This document shows positions 9,577 to 18,581 of a stretch of 64,000 nucleotides of DNA, piece by piece. The DNA is taken from positions 1-64,000 of the forward strand of contig CAZXCU010000019.1 of NCBI GenBank assembly GCA_964639245.1, read 5' to 3'. Origin of the DNA: SB15 sp964639245 (GTDB taxonomy: Bacteria; Chloroflexota; Anaerolineae; Aggregatilineales; J027). How positions within the stretch are numbered: position 1 is the stretch's first letter; each line of letters opens with the position of its first letter. Position numbers and translations under genes: made by a program. The notes beneath the pieces are model-generated. The model searched no databases, was not told the DNA's origin, and saw only the letters and a program-made list of their open reading frames with translations.

Positions 9577-10776
9577 ATGGTTACAGATCCATTTTATCTA
9601 CAAACGCACCTCGAACGCTTTCGCTCATGGGCAAAAATCGAACTTCCGCTGATCAATGGTCAGATTGAGGCAGGTTATCAAGCTCCCGCCACGCTAGAAG
9701 TTGCCCTTACGGAATGGATTCGCCCACTCCCCATCGATTCCGCAGATTTCATATGTGACCGATGGGAAGCCCGTCAGCTGATCCAATTACTGGCGTTCGG
9801 TATCAGTTCGCTCGAAAAACATCTGCGGGAACGAGGCGAACCTGCCGGCGTGGTATTTCAAAGAATCCCCGAAGCTGAATTTCTTCTGGCATATCTTGCG
9901 GAGATGGCCTGCCATCCCCCACGCGATTCGCATTACACCTATTGGCTGTGGAATACAGAGGTGCCGATGCTGAGTTTTACCGGAGATCCACAGGAAAACT
10001 ATTTCAATGATGCGGTGAACATCACCCATCATCTGCAAAGTGTTTCTTTTGAACTCCTTGCACCGATTTGCGAAGGAACCCTTTCACTCACTCACCCCAC
10101 CGCCATTGAAGCGCTCCGGCAGGCAGCCCACAATACCGAGGTTATTTATGAGGCTTATCGGGGTTTCATGAGCAAAGATGAACAGGGACATCGACGGATG
10201 GAGCCAGACTTTTTCATGAAACGGATGCGAACCTACCTGCCAACCTATCCAATTCAAGAAACAGAATGGAGTGGGGTCAATGCAGCGAATTTAGCAGTAC
10301 AAATGGGGATGGATTACCGCATCGGAACGGTGAAACCGGACTATCGAGAAACCGTTCAAGCACGGATGATGTATCTGACACAAGAAGATCAACAACTCAT
10401 CGCAACCACACTGGAACTGCCCTCTCTGGCGGATATTTTCTACCAGCGTTTACGCATTCACCCCGTCCAAATCGGTGAACTGAGCCAAGCAGCATTGAAA
10501 CCGATTTTGCAAAGTCAACCGGCTGCTCTCCATACAGCACTGAGTGCCTATGCCGATTTGGTAATGGCGGCCGCCCGATTGACATCCATGCACTGGGCTT
10601 TGATTCAAAATTATCTCATCAAGCCAGCCCAACACCTGACCGAGGTAGAACGCCGACACATGGCAGTGGATCCTCATGCTGGAACCGGTGGCAGTGACCA
10701 TCAAAAGACGGCAGCGATTATGCACATGCGTCGTGAACATCCGGCGGTGTGGACGTTGGTAAGAGCAGCCCGATGA
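9577..10776 (+). CDS. PrnB-like protein (DUF1864, indoleamine-dioxygenase-related fold)
   Basis: This 399-residue protein resembles monodechloroaminopyrrolnitrin synthase PrnB and its DUF1864 relatives, which are haem-binding all-helical proteins related to tryptophan/indoleamine dioxygenases. Shared landmarks are SFTGDPQENYF (about 131-141), a helix with YEAYRGF, FFMKRMRTYLP followed by the GVNAANLAV loop (about 210-240), and near the C-terminus a GTGGSD turn followed by a basic helix ending HPAVWTL. The likely axial His cannot be assigned with certainty. SD TAGGAG precedes the ATG. It overlaps the MOSC gene by ATGA, so the two form an operon. The substrate is unknown and a role in pyrrolnitrin synthesis is not implied. 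Confidence 0.6.
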   Translation: MVTDPFYLQTHLERFRSWAKIELPLINGQIEAGYQAPATLEVALTEWIRPLPIDSADFICDRWEARQLIQLLAFGISSLEKHLRERGEPAGVVFQRIPEAEFLLAYLAEMACHPPRDSHYTYWLWNTEVPMLSFTGDPQENYFNDAVNITHHLQSVSFELLAPICEGTLSLTHPTAIEALRQAAHNTEVIYEAYRGFMSKDEQGHRRMEPDFFMKRMRTYLPTYPIQETEWSGVNAANLAVQMGMDYRIGTVKPDYRETVQARMMYLTQEDQQLIATTLELPSLADIFYQRLRIHPVQIGELSQAALKPILQSQPAALHTALSAYADLVMAAARLTSMHWALIQNYLIKPAQHLTEVERRHMAVDPHAGTGGSDHQKTAAIMHMRREHPAVWTLVRAAR

Positions 10777-11516
10777 GCCAGAAAACTTACCTTGAAGTCG
10801 GGGTGGTTCGGGGAATTTACCGCTACCCGGTGAAATCATTGGCGGGCGAGCCCATCCAGGAAAGTTGGATTGGCTGGCATGGGGTAGAAGGAGACCGGCG
10901 TTTTGCCTTTGTGAAGCAGAATAGTCGGCGCGGCTTCCCATGGTTTACTGTCCGCGATAACCCCAAGCTACTTCAATATAGTCCCTATTTTGTTGAACCG
11001 GATGCTCTTCGTAATTCATCTGTGCATATTCTGACTCCAGATGGACTGCATTTGCCTGTCAACAGCCCTGATCTGCTAGCCGAAATGAACACCCTTTCCC
11101 GGGTCCCTGTATATTTGCTGCACAATTGGTCAGGGATTTATGATGCAATGGATGTTTCATTGATCAGTACCGCTTCCATTCAATGGATCGGCCAGCAAAG
11201 TGATGAAACCTTACCTGCCGAACGGTTTCGACCAAACCTGCTGGTTGAAGCCTTTGATGCACGTGATTTTTCCGAAGAACAATGGCTAAAACATCTGCTC
11301 GTGTTTGGAGATCGCGACCAATCAGCCCGGATACGAATCAATCGTAAAACGGTACGCTGTATGGTGGTGAATGTGCAGGAGCAATATGCAAAGCAAAATC
11401 CAGCCGTGCTTAAGTCGCTGGTCGAACAACGGCGTAACTGTTTAGGGGTCTATGGCACAATAGAACGTCCCGGTAACATTCGGGTGGGTGATGTGATCCG
11501 GTTGCTTAAAGCATAA
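10773..11516 (+). CDS. MOSC-domain protein
   Basis: This protein of about 247 residues has the MOSC N-terminal beta-barrel signature (GIYRYPVKSL, GVEGDRRFAFV) followed by a MOSC domain (RFRPNLLVE, RIRINRKTVRCMVV, and a closing GNIRVGDVIRLL). MOSC proteins bind molybdenum cofactor or carry sulfur; the Moco sulfurase C-terminal domain, YiiM and mARC-type proteins are relatives. The usual conserved Cys may correspond to the Cys in TVRCMVV. An upstream GTG at 10749 is in frame, but the ATG at 10773 overlaps the preceding stop as ATGA and is preferred. Together with the PrnB-like gene it suggests a small redox operon unrelated to the CRISPR genes. Confidence 0.8.
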   Translation: MSQKTYLEVGVVRGIYRYPVKSLAGEPIQESWIGWHGVEGDRRFAFVKQNSRRGFPWFTVRDNPKLLQYSPYFVEPDALRNSSVHILTPDGLHLPVNSPDLLAEMNTLSRVPVYLLHNWSGIYDAMDVSLISTASIQWIGQQSDETLPAERFRPNLLVEAFDARDFSEEQWLKHLLVFGDRDQSARIRINRKTVRCMVVNVQEQYAKQNPAVLKSLVEQRRNCLGVYGTIERPGNIRVGDVIRLLKA

Positions 11517-11523
11517 ATTCAGG

Positions 11524-11551
11524 GGTGGGCAATGGATGGAGGTTGTCCACC
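11524..11551. terminator. Hairpin between convergent genes
   Basis: GGTGGGCAA (11524-11532) pairs with TTGTCCACC (11543-11551), with one G-U pair and a 10-nt loop. It lies between the MOSC and CARF-HTH stop codons, so it may terminate transcription from both sides. There is no strong T run. Confidence 0.45.
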
Positions 11552-11559
11552 TTCAATGA

Positions 11560-12387
11560 TTACTCCGTGCGAGGAAGCAACAGATCCAGAAGCGCTTGTT
11601 TTTTGTCGGTCAGATGGTCGCCAAAATCCATAAAACCAATCATCTTGTCGTAGATACTCGCCAATTGATTTTCAATCGTGCGGGGGGATTTATGCAACAT
11701 TGCCCCCCATTCGCGCATACTGGCATACGGGTGACGGGTGATTATATCCGCCAATTCCTGTTCAGCTTTGGTCAGGCGGCTGAGGAAATCTTCACGGCGA
11801 TTCTGACGCTGTTGCAACAGATTCTCCAGATCATCAAACAAATCCTGTGGCAAATTCTTGAAGGACAAATGGGCAGGTAAAAGTGGCAGTTCCACCAACT
11901 GCACCTGCCCGCGCAACATTGGATGAATGTGGAACACCCCATCTTGGCGCAGCAGTTCATCCGGCGAAAGCACCGTCCACACCCGGTCATGGTCATCAAA
12001 AAATAGGGATGCTGCGAGCGTTGCGTAGATACTCATGGCTTTGCGTCCCCCGGAAACTAAGAAATGCAGCCGGTCTCCGCGCTGTTTGTAGGCTAACAAA
12101 GCGTAACAGATGGCCAGATAATATGCCGATGCACTTTTTTGGTCTTGAATATCAAAAATAGGCTGTTGGTCTTGGGTTTGGAGTTCAATCCATTGCACCT
12201 GCACATCAGGATAATCCGACGATAACACCAGACGTAGGGCTTTCAATGCTGTGGAAATTCCCGAATAGTGCGGATCGGTGTGTAAAATGACCACCTCTTG
12301 AATCACATACTGATTTGCCAGCAGATCCAGTGCCACTGTAATTGCTTCTGGACGTTGCCCTAAGGTTGCAAGAAAAATCAGCGACAT
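11560..12387 (-). CDS. CARF-domain protein with C-terminal HTH (NE0113/Csx-like)
   Basis: This 275-residue protein begins MSLIFLATLGQRPEA, the opening strand and turn of the CRISPR-associated NE0113-type CARF (Rossmann) family. A second CARF motif, LVSGGRKAMS, lies near residue 105. CARF domains bind cyclic oligoadenylate made by Cas10. From about residue 210 a winged-helix/LuxR-like HTH follows (PYASMREWGAMLHKSPRTI), suggesting a DNA-binding regulator rather than a nuclease; no HEPN R-x4-6-H motif is evident. A longer TTG start at 12414 exists, but the ATG at 12387 follows GTGAAGG and starts at the domain boundary. The gene is divergent from cas10, so it is well placed to control that promoter when its ligand binds. 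Confidence 0.75.
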   Translation of the reverse strand: MSLIFLATLGQRPEAITVALDLLANQYVIQEVVILHTDPHYSGISTALKALRLVLSSDYPDVQVQWIELQTQDQQPIFDIQDQKSASAYYLAICYALLAYKQRGDRLHFLVSGGRKAMSIYATLAASLFFDDHDRVWTVLSPDELLRQDGVFHIHPMLRGQVQLVELPLLPAHLSFKNLPQDLFDDLENLLQQRQNRREDFLSRLTKAEQELADIITRHPYASMREWGAMLHKSPRTIENQLASIYDKMIGFMDFGDHLTDKKQALLDLLLPRTE

Positions 12388-12484
12388 AGCCTTCACTTTC
12401 AAATAAGCTATCAAATTTAGGGGAACTTACCTAAGCCATTTTTGCTGTTTTGTTATACCCTATTTTTATCAAGGAGAAACCATC

Positions 12485-12559
12485 ATGCAATGTGTCACAT
12501 ACAAGATAGTACAATTGAAATTTTGCACAAACGAAGTTTTGGCTATAATAAATGGATAA
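12485..12559 (+). CDS. Possible 24-codon leader ORF upstream of cas10
   Basis: AAGGAG at 12471-12476 is followed after 8 nt by ATG and 24 sense codons ending in TAA. The peptide has no recognisable family. It overlaps the likely cas10 promoter. It may be a chance ORF with a good ribosome-binding site, a leader peptide, or the true site where translation once began for a longer Cas10 in the neighbouring frame (ATG at 12490). Confidence 0.25.
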   Translation: MQCVTYKIVQLKFCTNEVLAIING

Positions 12560-12574
12560 GTATTGATAAGTATT
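12523..12574 (+). promoter_or_regulatory. cas10 promoter and tandem 10-bp direct repeat
   Basis: TTGCAC (12523-12528) and TATAAT (12544-12549) form a candidate promoter with a slightly short 15-nt spacer; TTTGCA one base earlier would give 16. Directly downstream, GATAAGTATT occurs twice in perfect tandem (12555-12564 and 12565-12574), at about the transcription start. This is a plausible operator, and the divergent CARF-HTH protein is the nearest candidate ligand. Confidence 0.55.
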
Positions 12575-12591
12575 ATTTGAAAGATTGTATG

Positions 12592-14019
12592 ATGAATCTA
12601 CCTTATCTCCTCGTCGCCCGTGCCGAGAAAATCCAATCCTTCATTTTTCAGTCCGCCAAACTTAAGGAGGTCGTAGGGGCAAGTTTTAAACTACGTGAGT
12701 TTGGGGAGAATGTTAGCAAAGTCAGAGATAATCTATTTGGGTTAAATATTGCCGAGCCAGCGGATCTGTTGACCTTTCGCGGGGGGAATTTCCGTATCGT
12801 GTACCATACCTGGGAAGAAGCTGTTGAAGCTGGTTGGAAACTTCGTGAAGCGTTTGAAAAAGAAGTCGGTGGAACGCTGGTGGTTTATGAACCAACCCCT
12901 TATCCATCCGATGAGCAGGCGCGTAAACCTCAAATTATTCACGAACCCGTCGGACATTTTCCACTACAGGCCATTTGCCAATCTACAGGGATATATCCCG
13001 CCCGTGAATATAAAAGTCCCTATCCGGGTGAGGAAACTAAATATCTAAGTTTACAAAGTATTAATCGTGCAAAAGTGAGCGATGCACGGGATACTTTGTT
13101 CGGTGATTTGCTAAAACATATTGATGGCGAATACAAAAATAAAAAACAGAGTAATGTCAAGCAGCCTTTTGATGCTGATGCTTACACTTGGGATAGCCGC
13201 CAATATGTGGCATATCTCGTAGCGGACGGCAACAAAATGGGTGAGATGTTCAAAAATTGTATGGGAGATACCCAAAAAGCGAGCAACCTTTCTGACGCGG
13301 TTAGCGATGTGGTGAACAAATCTTTAGCAAATGCGGTTCAAGACATCCGATATTTTGCCGGGCAAATGACGACCCTGACGAACGAACAACAGGATGCGTT
13401 TGAAGTTTTGCCAGTCTTGCCTCTTATTTTGGGCGGAGATGATATTTTCATCCTCATGCCAGCATCGTGGGCGGTGCATGTGGCAAAGTTGTTCTGTGAG
13501 AAATATCAGAAAGAAATGACCGCGATTGCAAAGGAGTTAAATGTTCTACCAGCAAATGACAATTTTGCGACGATTGGCGTAGCGGTGGTCATTTGCAAAG
13601 CCAGCTATCCCTACAAATCCGCGCATGAATACGGGGAAGCGCTCTTGGAGATGGTCAAGCTGCGTGCTAAAGAAAGTAATGAATCTCGCTTGTATGTCGA
13701 TATTATCCTAGGAAGTACCCAACCAGAGAATACAGAGCGGCTAGAGCAGCACCCATTTTATACGCCGGATGCAGCCCGAATACTGCTGAATGCCCGTTAT
13801 CTCTACAAAAACATACCCCAGCGCCAGCTTTATACTGCGCTTGAGCATGGTGAAACCGAATTTAGTCCTGAACTCCTACCGCTTGATGCTGATGAAGCGG
13901 ATTGGAATGAAGTGACACGGTTGTTCAAAGAACACCTGTTTTATCAGGATTTAATCGGTTTATGGGATTTTACCCATAATCTCCACCGCGATTTGAGTGA
14001 ATACACGGCGGACAAATAG
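12592..14019 (+). CDS. cas10: Type III-D Cas10 (HD-less, GGDD palm)
   Basis: This is the large subunit of a type III effector complex and the presumed cyclic oligoadenylate synthase. The protein of about 475 residues opens with YLLVARAEKIQSFIFQSAKL, the Cmr2/Cas10 palm start. It has a D-G-N-K-M-G palm motif (VADGNKMGEM) and an intact GGDD at about residues 281-284 (nt 13432-13443). No N-terminal HD nuclease domain and no zinc-binding Cys pairs are visible, so DNA cleavage is not expected. An in-frame start at 12442 would add 50 residues with no similarity to the family. ATG at 12589 or 12592 lies downstream of the promoter and is preferred. The short HD-less form fits the III-D variant (III-Dv) complex. 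It is the first gene of a six-gene operon and lies 2 nt before the next gene. Confidence 0.9.
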   Translation: MNLPYLLVARAEKIQSFIFQSAKLKEVVGASFKLREFGENVSKVRDNLFGLNIAEPADLLTFRGGNFRIVYHTWEEAVEAGWKLREAFEKEVGGTLVVYEPTPYPSDEQARKPQIIHEPVGHFPLQAICQSTGIYPAREYKSPYPGEETKYLSLQSINRAKVSDARDTLFGDLLKHIDGEYKNKKQSNVKQPFDADAYTWDSRQYVAYLVADGNKMGEMFKNCMGDTQKASNLSDAVSDVVNKSLANAVQDIRYFAGQMTTLTNEQQDAFEVLPVLPLILGGDDIFILMPASWAVHVAKLFCEKYQKEMTAIAKELNVLPANDNFATIGVAVVICKASYPYKSAHEYGEALLEMVKLRAKESNESRLYVDIILGSTQPENTERLEQHPFYTPDAARILLNARYLYKNIPQRQLYTALEHGETEFSPELLPLDADEADWNEVTRLFKEHLFYQDLIGLWDFTHNLHRDLSEYTADK

Positions 14020-14021
14020 AC

Positions 14022-16172
14022 ATGATCAATTTAGATTTTGAACTCACGTTTGAGAGTGACTGGCATGTAAGTTCAGGCTCGGGGGATGGTCAAGCTGACT
14101 CAATCCTAGAGCGCGGTCTCAACGGAATACCGTTTATTGGCGGCTCAACCCTAAAAGGGCTCTTTCGGGATGCGCTAACTGATCTGGGGAATTTACCTTA
14201 TGTAGGAGAACCAGAATTAGTCAACAACATTCTGGGAAGTGCCGTTGAAGAAAGCCCATGGACATTTAGTTCGGCAACAGCACAACTTGCTCAAGATAAT
14301 AGACCGGGACAGTTTAGTCAGGTGGTTGCTGGCGTTCGTGTTCAACCTCACACCCGTCGTGCTGAGGAAGGGAAATTTTATCAGCGTGAGATGGCCTCCG
14401 CAGAAATAAAATTTGAATTCTCCATCACAGGCAACGGGGATCAAACACAGGTCGAATGGCTAGCGGCTGCGGCTGCCTATATTAGACAGTTAGGGGGACG
14501 ACGGAGACGCGGGGCCGGTAACTGCCAAATTCGGCTGAAAGACCCGGCATTACATGAAGCACTGTTAGCAGCTATAGAAACACGGCTGGTCAATCAACAA
14601 TTGCCCGCAGCAATCCCTTTGCCGACGGTCAATGAATCGTATCAGTCCGACGAATCAGTTGATAGCAAGCGTTTTCGTGTTTTGCTGCGAGTAGATACAC
14701 CTTTAGTTATCGCCAGTAAAGCTGAGGCAGGCAACAACTTTCATGGACAGCTTCAGATCCCGGCACGTGCATTGCGTGGCGCTTTAGGGCAACGGGCAGA
14801 CGGCAAATACACATCCGAACTATTCCTCAAGTTTTTTATACAGGGAGGGGTTGTCTTTGATAATTTGACTCCCCTGATTCCGGCAGGTAACGCTGCCGAA
14901 GTGCTAGATAGTATGCCAATGGGCTTGAAAAAAGTCCCTGAGACCTTAGCCCTTAAGTCTATTTTGGGGGCAACCAACGGTGAAGGCAAAAGCGCCAAAG
15001 GCTATCTTGTGCTGCCTAATAAACGGGCAGACACGGTTAAACGAGGTAAGGAAGTCATCCAGCTAGACCGTGTACCTAAACTCAAAACACGGCTGCATGT
15101 AGAAATTGACCCTCAAACCAAACGTTCCCGAACCGGCAATTTATATTCGTATGAAGCCATTCCTGCGGGGCAGCACTATATTGGAGAACTTCGCCTGAAA
15201 CCTGACGTCCAGTGGGCAGACTTTGCTGGGTTAGCAGGAATCAATCGGGGAGAAGCATTTCAGTTGTCTATGGGAAAGGGGCGGCGGCGCGGTTATGGAC
15301 ATTGCACAATCTGGATTGAACCGCTGGATGAGTCTGAACCACCATTGTGGTGTTTGGTGCCTCTTGAAGACCGTTTAAATGTGATACAAGCCAACCAGCT
15401 ATATTTAACTTTGGCTTCCGATACGATTGTGCTGGATGACTGGGGACGTGCGCCATCTGGTTTTACCGAAGAAATATTAAAATCAATTTTCCCAGATGCA
15501 CAAAGAATTACGATTAGAGACCAAGTAGCACGTTCGCGGTTGGTCGATAGTTTTGATTTACGTTCCGGGCTTCCCTACTGGCGGGACTCTGCGCTGGTCA
15601 AGGGATCAACCGTTTTGTTTGAAATTACGCCTTTTCCCACCTTAGAAGAACTCCGCAATTTAGAAGACAAGAGTGTTGGCTTGCGGCGCAGCGAAGGCTT
15701 TGGACGGGTCATTTTCAACCATCCTGCCCATACGATGCCTACAGATAGCATTTATCTCAACATCGAAATACCTGTTTCCTCAAGCCAATCCTACCTAGCG
15801 GAGTGGCAGGCGTATCTAGGGAGCGAGTTCAAGCCAAATCACTTATTTGACACTAAAACCAAAAGCAATGTGCTGCAAGCCTTCCGGGCGTTTGCACGCA
15901 CCCTTCTCGAACATCCTCAGATGACCAAAGTGGGCTTGATAGATAAATACGATCGGCTCACAAAACCTAAAGCAAAAGCCGACAAAAATGAAAAAGCATC
16001 CAATCCAGACTTCAAAGCGAGTGCCCAAAAACATATAGAGGAGCTGCTGGACGTATTGGAGACCTATCCTCTCGATTTCTGGCAGCTAGGATGTGCCGTT
16101 TTAGCCGAGCAAATTTTGGATGCGGTTAAAGAAATGGAAACCTTCAAAAAATGGACAAAGAGGAAGGGTTAA
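14022..16172 (+). CDS. Cas7-Cas5(Csx10)-Cas11 fusion, type III-Dv
   Basis: This 716-residue protein joins three parts. Residues about 1-190 are a Csm3-like Cas7: HVSSGSGDGQADSI, then GIPFIGGSTLKGLFRDA, and a glycine-rich loop GGRRRRGAGNC. Asp26 in the GQADS loop sits where Csm3 has its catalytic Asp, so target RNA cleavage is expected. Residues about 210-560 match Csx10/Cas5 (PARALRGALGQR, then RTGNLYSYEAIPAGQ and GKGRRRGYGHC, the family signatures). The last 110 residues or so (after HLFDTKTKSN) are helical and Lys-rich, as expected of a fused Cas11 small subunit. This order, Cas7-Cas5-Cas11, is that described for the Synechocystis III-Dv complex. It follows cas10 by 2 nt and precedes the double Cas7 by 3 nt. 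Confidence 0.85.
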   Translation: MINLDFELTFESDWHVSSGSGDGQADSILERGLNGIPFIGGSTLKGLFRDALTDLGNLPYVGEPELVNNILGSAVEESPWTFSSATAQLAQDNRPGQFSQVVAGVRVQPHTRRAEEGKFYQREMASAEIKFEFSITGNGDQTQVEWLAAAAAYIRQLGGRRRRGAGNCQIRLKDPALHEALLAAIETRLVNQQLPAAIPLPTVNESYQSDESVDSKRFRVLLRVDTPLVIASKAEAGNNFHGQLQIPARALRGALGQRADGKYTSELFLKFFIQGGVVFDNLTPLIPAGNAAEVLDSMPMGLKKVPETLALKSILGATNGEGKSAKGYLVLPNKRADTVKRGKEVIQLDRVPKLKTRLHVEIDPQTKRSRTGNLYSYEAIPAGQHYIGELRLKPDVQWADFAGLAGINRGEAFQLSMGKGRRRGYGHCTIWIEPLDESEPPLWCLVPLEDRLNVIQANQLYLTLASDTIVLDDWGRAPSGFTEEILKSIFPDAQRITIRDQVARSRLVDSFDLRSGLPYWRDSALVKGSTVLFEITPFPTLEELRNLEDKSVGLRRSEGFGRVIFNHPAHTMPTDSIYLNIEIPVSSSQSYLAEWQAYLGSEFKPNHLFDTKTKSNVLQAFRAFARTLLEHPQMTKVGLIDKYDRLTKPKAKADKNEKASNPDFKASAQKHIEELLDVLETYPLDFWQLGCAVLAEQILDAVKEMETFKKWTKRKG

Positions 16173-16175
16173 GTC

Positions 16176-17957
16176 ATGCCAACCACGATTATCATTACTG
16201 CGAAAACCATGACACCTCTGCACATTGGGGCCAATGATTTTGAAGGCACCTTTCGTCGCAACGCCCGTGGGCAGTGGATTATCCCCGGAACAAGTATCGC
16301 CGGGGCAATACGGGGTCATCTGACGCGGATTGTACCGGCTATGACCTATTTACCTGCCGATGAGCGCATTTGTTATGCGCTTGCACCTGACTTACATCCC
16401 ATTCCGCAAGACCTCATTAGATACATTCCTGAGGGAGAAATTGCCTGCAACTGTGCAGTGTGTCACTTAATGGGAACCGTGAATCCTCAGAATCACCCCT
16501 TAGAAGGTTACGAGTTTACTCCTCAAAAGATTGAATTTATCAACGGGCGTGCTTCCCGCCTCACCATTCAAGATGTTGTACTGGTAGATCCCGCCATGCG
16601 AATTCGGGATGGGGTTGGTATTGATCGTTTCACTGGAACCGCTGCTCGTCAAGAAAAGTCCAAATTTGACATGCAAACGATTGAAGCGGCTTTCGAGATT
16701 AAAATGGTGCTGGATGATAGTGCAACACGGGAAGATAAAGCTCTGGTAGCCCTTGCACTGGATGAATTACAAGCCGGACGGATTCGTATTGGAGGGCGTT
16801 CTAATCGGGGATTAGGGAGAGTGACTGTCCAGAACATTGAAGTCACTGAATTTAATATCCAAGAAAATCCAGCAGACTTGATGGCTTACCTTCGACGTGA
16901 CATCCCCTTACCATCGGCTTCGTTAAATCACCCACATCGGCACTATCATGCGTCTCTCCCTGAAATAGAAATCGCGGGTACGGTCAATACCTGGGTTGCC
17001 CTCTCCTTCGACATTCAGGCGCAAGGATTTTTTCTATGTAACGACATGACAAATGCTCAGTTTGAGGGATTTGATCACTACTCTTGGCTAACGCTACCGG
17101 GATCAAGCCTGCGCGGCGTACTTCGCAGCCATGCGGAACGGATTGCCCGCACTATGACCAGTCATATGAAAGAGGATGATGGAAAATTTGTTTGCCAAAA
17201 TGAAGACGACTTTTTGAAACGCTGCCCCGCATCCTATCCCCTTTCCCAAAGTGTAACAGAAGGCGAAACCCTGCTGGAGTCGGGTGCATCCCGCTGGAAA
17301 CGGTCTGCTTTCAAAGACGAAATCCCTGATGTGGAACGGTTTGACCTCGCTGAGCAACTATGGGGTAATACCTATTGGGGTAGCCGTTTAACCGTTGAGG
17401 ATGGCCTACCGATTGATGAGCAACGAGAACCAATCACTGACCCCCAAAGATTAAACTGGCAAAAGATAGACTTTGTAGCCATTGATCGTTTTACGGGCGG
17501 TGCGGCTGAAGGCGCAAAATTTGATGCCTATGCGCTCTGGCAGCCATGTTTCAAAACCCGATTATATCTCGAAGCACCGGTCCAGTGGGAATTAGGCTGG
17601 TTACTTATGTTGTTAAGAGATATGCAGGATGGACTTGTGCCCATGGGATTTGGCGCGGCCAAGGGCTTTGGGCAGGTAAAGTTAGCCAACATTGAGTGGC
17701 AGTTTGGCTATACCTATCCTGAACTATTTCCTGCACCTTTTGCCCCTGATGCAACGGTCACTAGCTTTTTTATGCAAGCGGTCGGTACTCACGACAGTTT
17801 ACCTCCCGAGTGGCAAGCCGCTTGGTTGGACGCATGGATAGAAAAAGTACAGGGCTATAAGGTGGATGCAGACCTTCCGCATCAACCCCATTCCGACCCG
17901 TATTGGCGGGATACCGGCAGTTTTTCACTGAATGAATTGTACCCGCGAGGAAACTAG
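16176..17957 (+). CDS. Cas7-Cas7 tandem fusion (Cas7-2x), type III-Dv
   Basis: This 593-residue protein contains two Csm3-like RAMP units. Unit 1 (about 1-230) has MTPLHIG, PGTSIAGAIRGH, GIDRFTGTAAR and the loop GGRSNRGLGRV. Unit 2 (about 265-530) has LPGSSLRGVLRSH, AIDRFTGGAAEGAKFD and GFGAAKGFGQVK. The repeated IDRFTGxAA motif shows the internal duplication. A short Cys cluster (ACNCAVCHLMG) in unit 1 resembles the C-x-V-C-x-L-F/M-G motif of Cas7 proteins that bind zinc. It forms part of the crRNA-binding backbone. SD GAGGAAGGG precedes the ATG at the correct distance. It is embedded between the Cas7-5-11 and csx19 genes with 3-nt gaps on both sides. Confidence 0.85.
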   Translation: MPTTIIITAKTMTPLHIGANDFEGTFRRNARGQWIIPGTSIAGAIRGHLTRIVPAMTYLPADERICYALAPDLHPIPQDLIRYIPEGEIACNCAVCHLMGTVNPQNHPLEGYEFTPQKIEFINGRASRLTIQDVVLVDPAMRIRDGVGIDRFTGTAARQEKSKFDMQTIEAAFEIKMVLDDSATREDKALVALALDELQAGRIRIGGRSNRGLGRVTVQNIEVTEFNIQENPADLMAYLRRDIPLPSASLNHPHRHYHASLPEIEIAGTVNTWVALSFDIQAQGFFLCNDMTNAQFEGFDHYSWLTLPGSSLRGVLRSHAERIARTMTSHMKEDDGKFVCQNEDDFLKRCPASYPLSQSVTEGETLLESGASRWKRSAFKDEIPDVERFDLAEQLWGNTYWGSRLTVEDGLPIDEQREPITDPQRLNWQKIDFVAIDRFTGGAAEGAKFDAYALWQPCFKTRLYLEAPVQWELGWLLMLLRDMQDGLVPMGFGAAKGFGQVKLANIEWQFGYTYPELFPAPFAPDATVTSFFMQAVGTHDSLPPEWQAAWLDAWIEKVQGYKVDADLPHQPHSDPYWRDTGSFSLNELYPRGN

Positions 17958-17960
17958 ACC

Positions 17961-18581
17961 ATGACCACCTATATTCGTGATGCTTTAGATGTACTTGGCG
18001 GAAACATTAAAAATACAGATGCAGAACTGGATCGTTTATTGCGACATTGGACGTTTTTATTTGCCACTGACCACTATTTGCTTGTGGAAACCTACTCGCG
18101 GGGCATTTCCTTTGGCTCGGGTACATTTCCTGAGAATCCAAAGGATGTAATGCGGTTACATGCTTTTGGAAAAAAAGGTGATTTAACCATTCGACGAGAT
18201 GATGAAGCAATTTACTGGCGCTATGTGGGAGTACGTGTGCAGCGTCCCATACCGGAGTCGGCGAAAGACTACTGGGATACCAGTGGAACAAACGGGTTAA
18301 TCAGTGAAACAGTAGATGTGCTGCTGTGGGGAGAGTATGGTCAGAGTAAAAACCCTGCCTATGCCCATCACTGGCATGAAAATCGGGTTGGCAAAGCCAC
18401 ACCGACCCTCAAATATCAGTTTCCCAATGTTGAGCAGGCAATGGATGCCAGACAAAATGGGCAGAAAAAGGTGATGGTGCAGACACAGGTGATTCGTCAT
18501 CCTCAAACTAGGACAGTGGTTGCTTTTTGGAATATTGGTTTAGTCCCTTATGAACCCCTAAAGGAGAAATCCAATGAGTGA
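17961..18581 (+). CDS. csx19: Csx19 (TIGR03984-like), type III-D accessory subunit
   Basis: This 206-residue protein sits at the csx19 position of a III-D operon and has its features: a hydrophobic N-terminal helix, the conserved region around AIYWRYVGVRVQRP, VDVLLWGEYG and a basic W-x-E-N-R-V motif followed by LKYQFP. Csx19 is found only in type III-D loci and is a structural component of the III-Dv complex whose precise role is not settled. Its 3' end overlaps the start of the next gene by 8 nt, showing translational coupling. SD GAGGAAACT precedes the ATG. Confidence 0.75.
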   Translation: MTTYIRDALDVLGGNIKNTDAELDRLLRHWTFLFATDHYLLVETYSRGISFGSGTFPENPKDVMRLHAFGKKGDLTIRRDDEAIYWRYVGVRVQRPIPESAKDYWDTSGTNGLISETVDVLLWGEYGQSKNPAYAHHWHENRVGKATPTLKYQFPNVEQAMDARQNGQKKVMVQTQVIRHPQTRTVVAFWNIGLVPYEPLKEKSNE

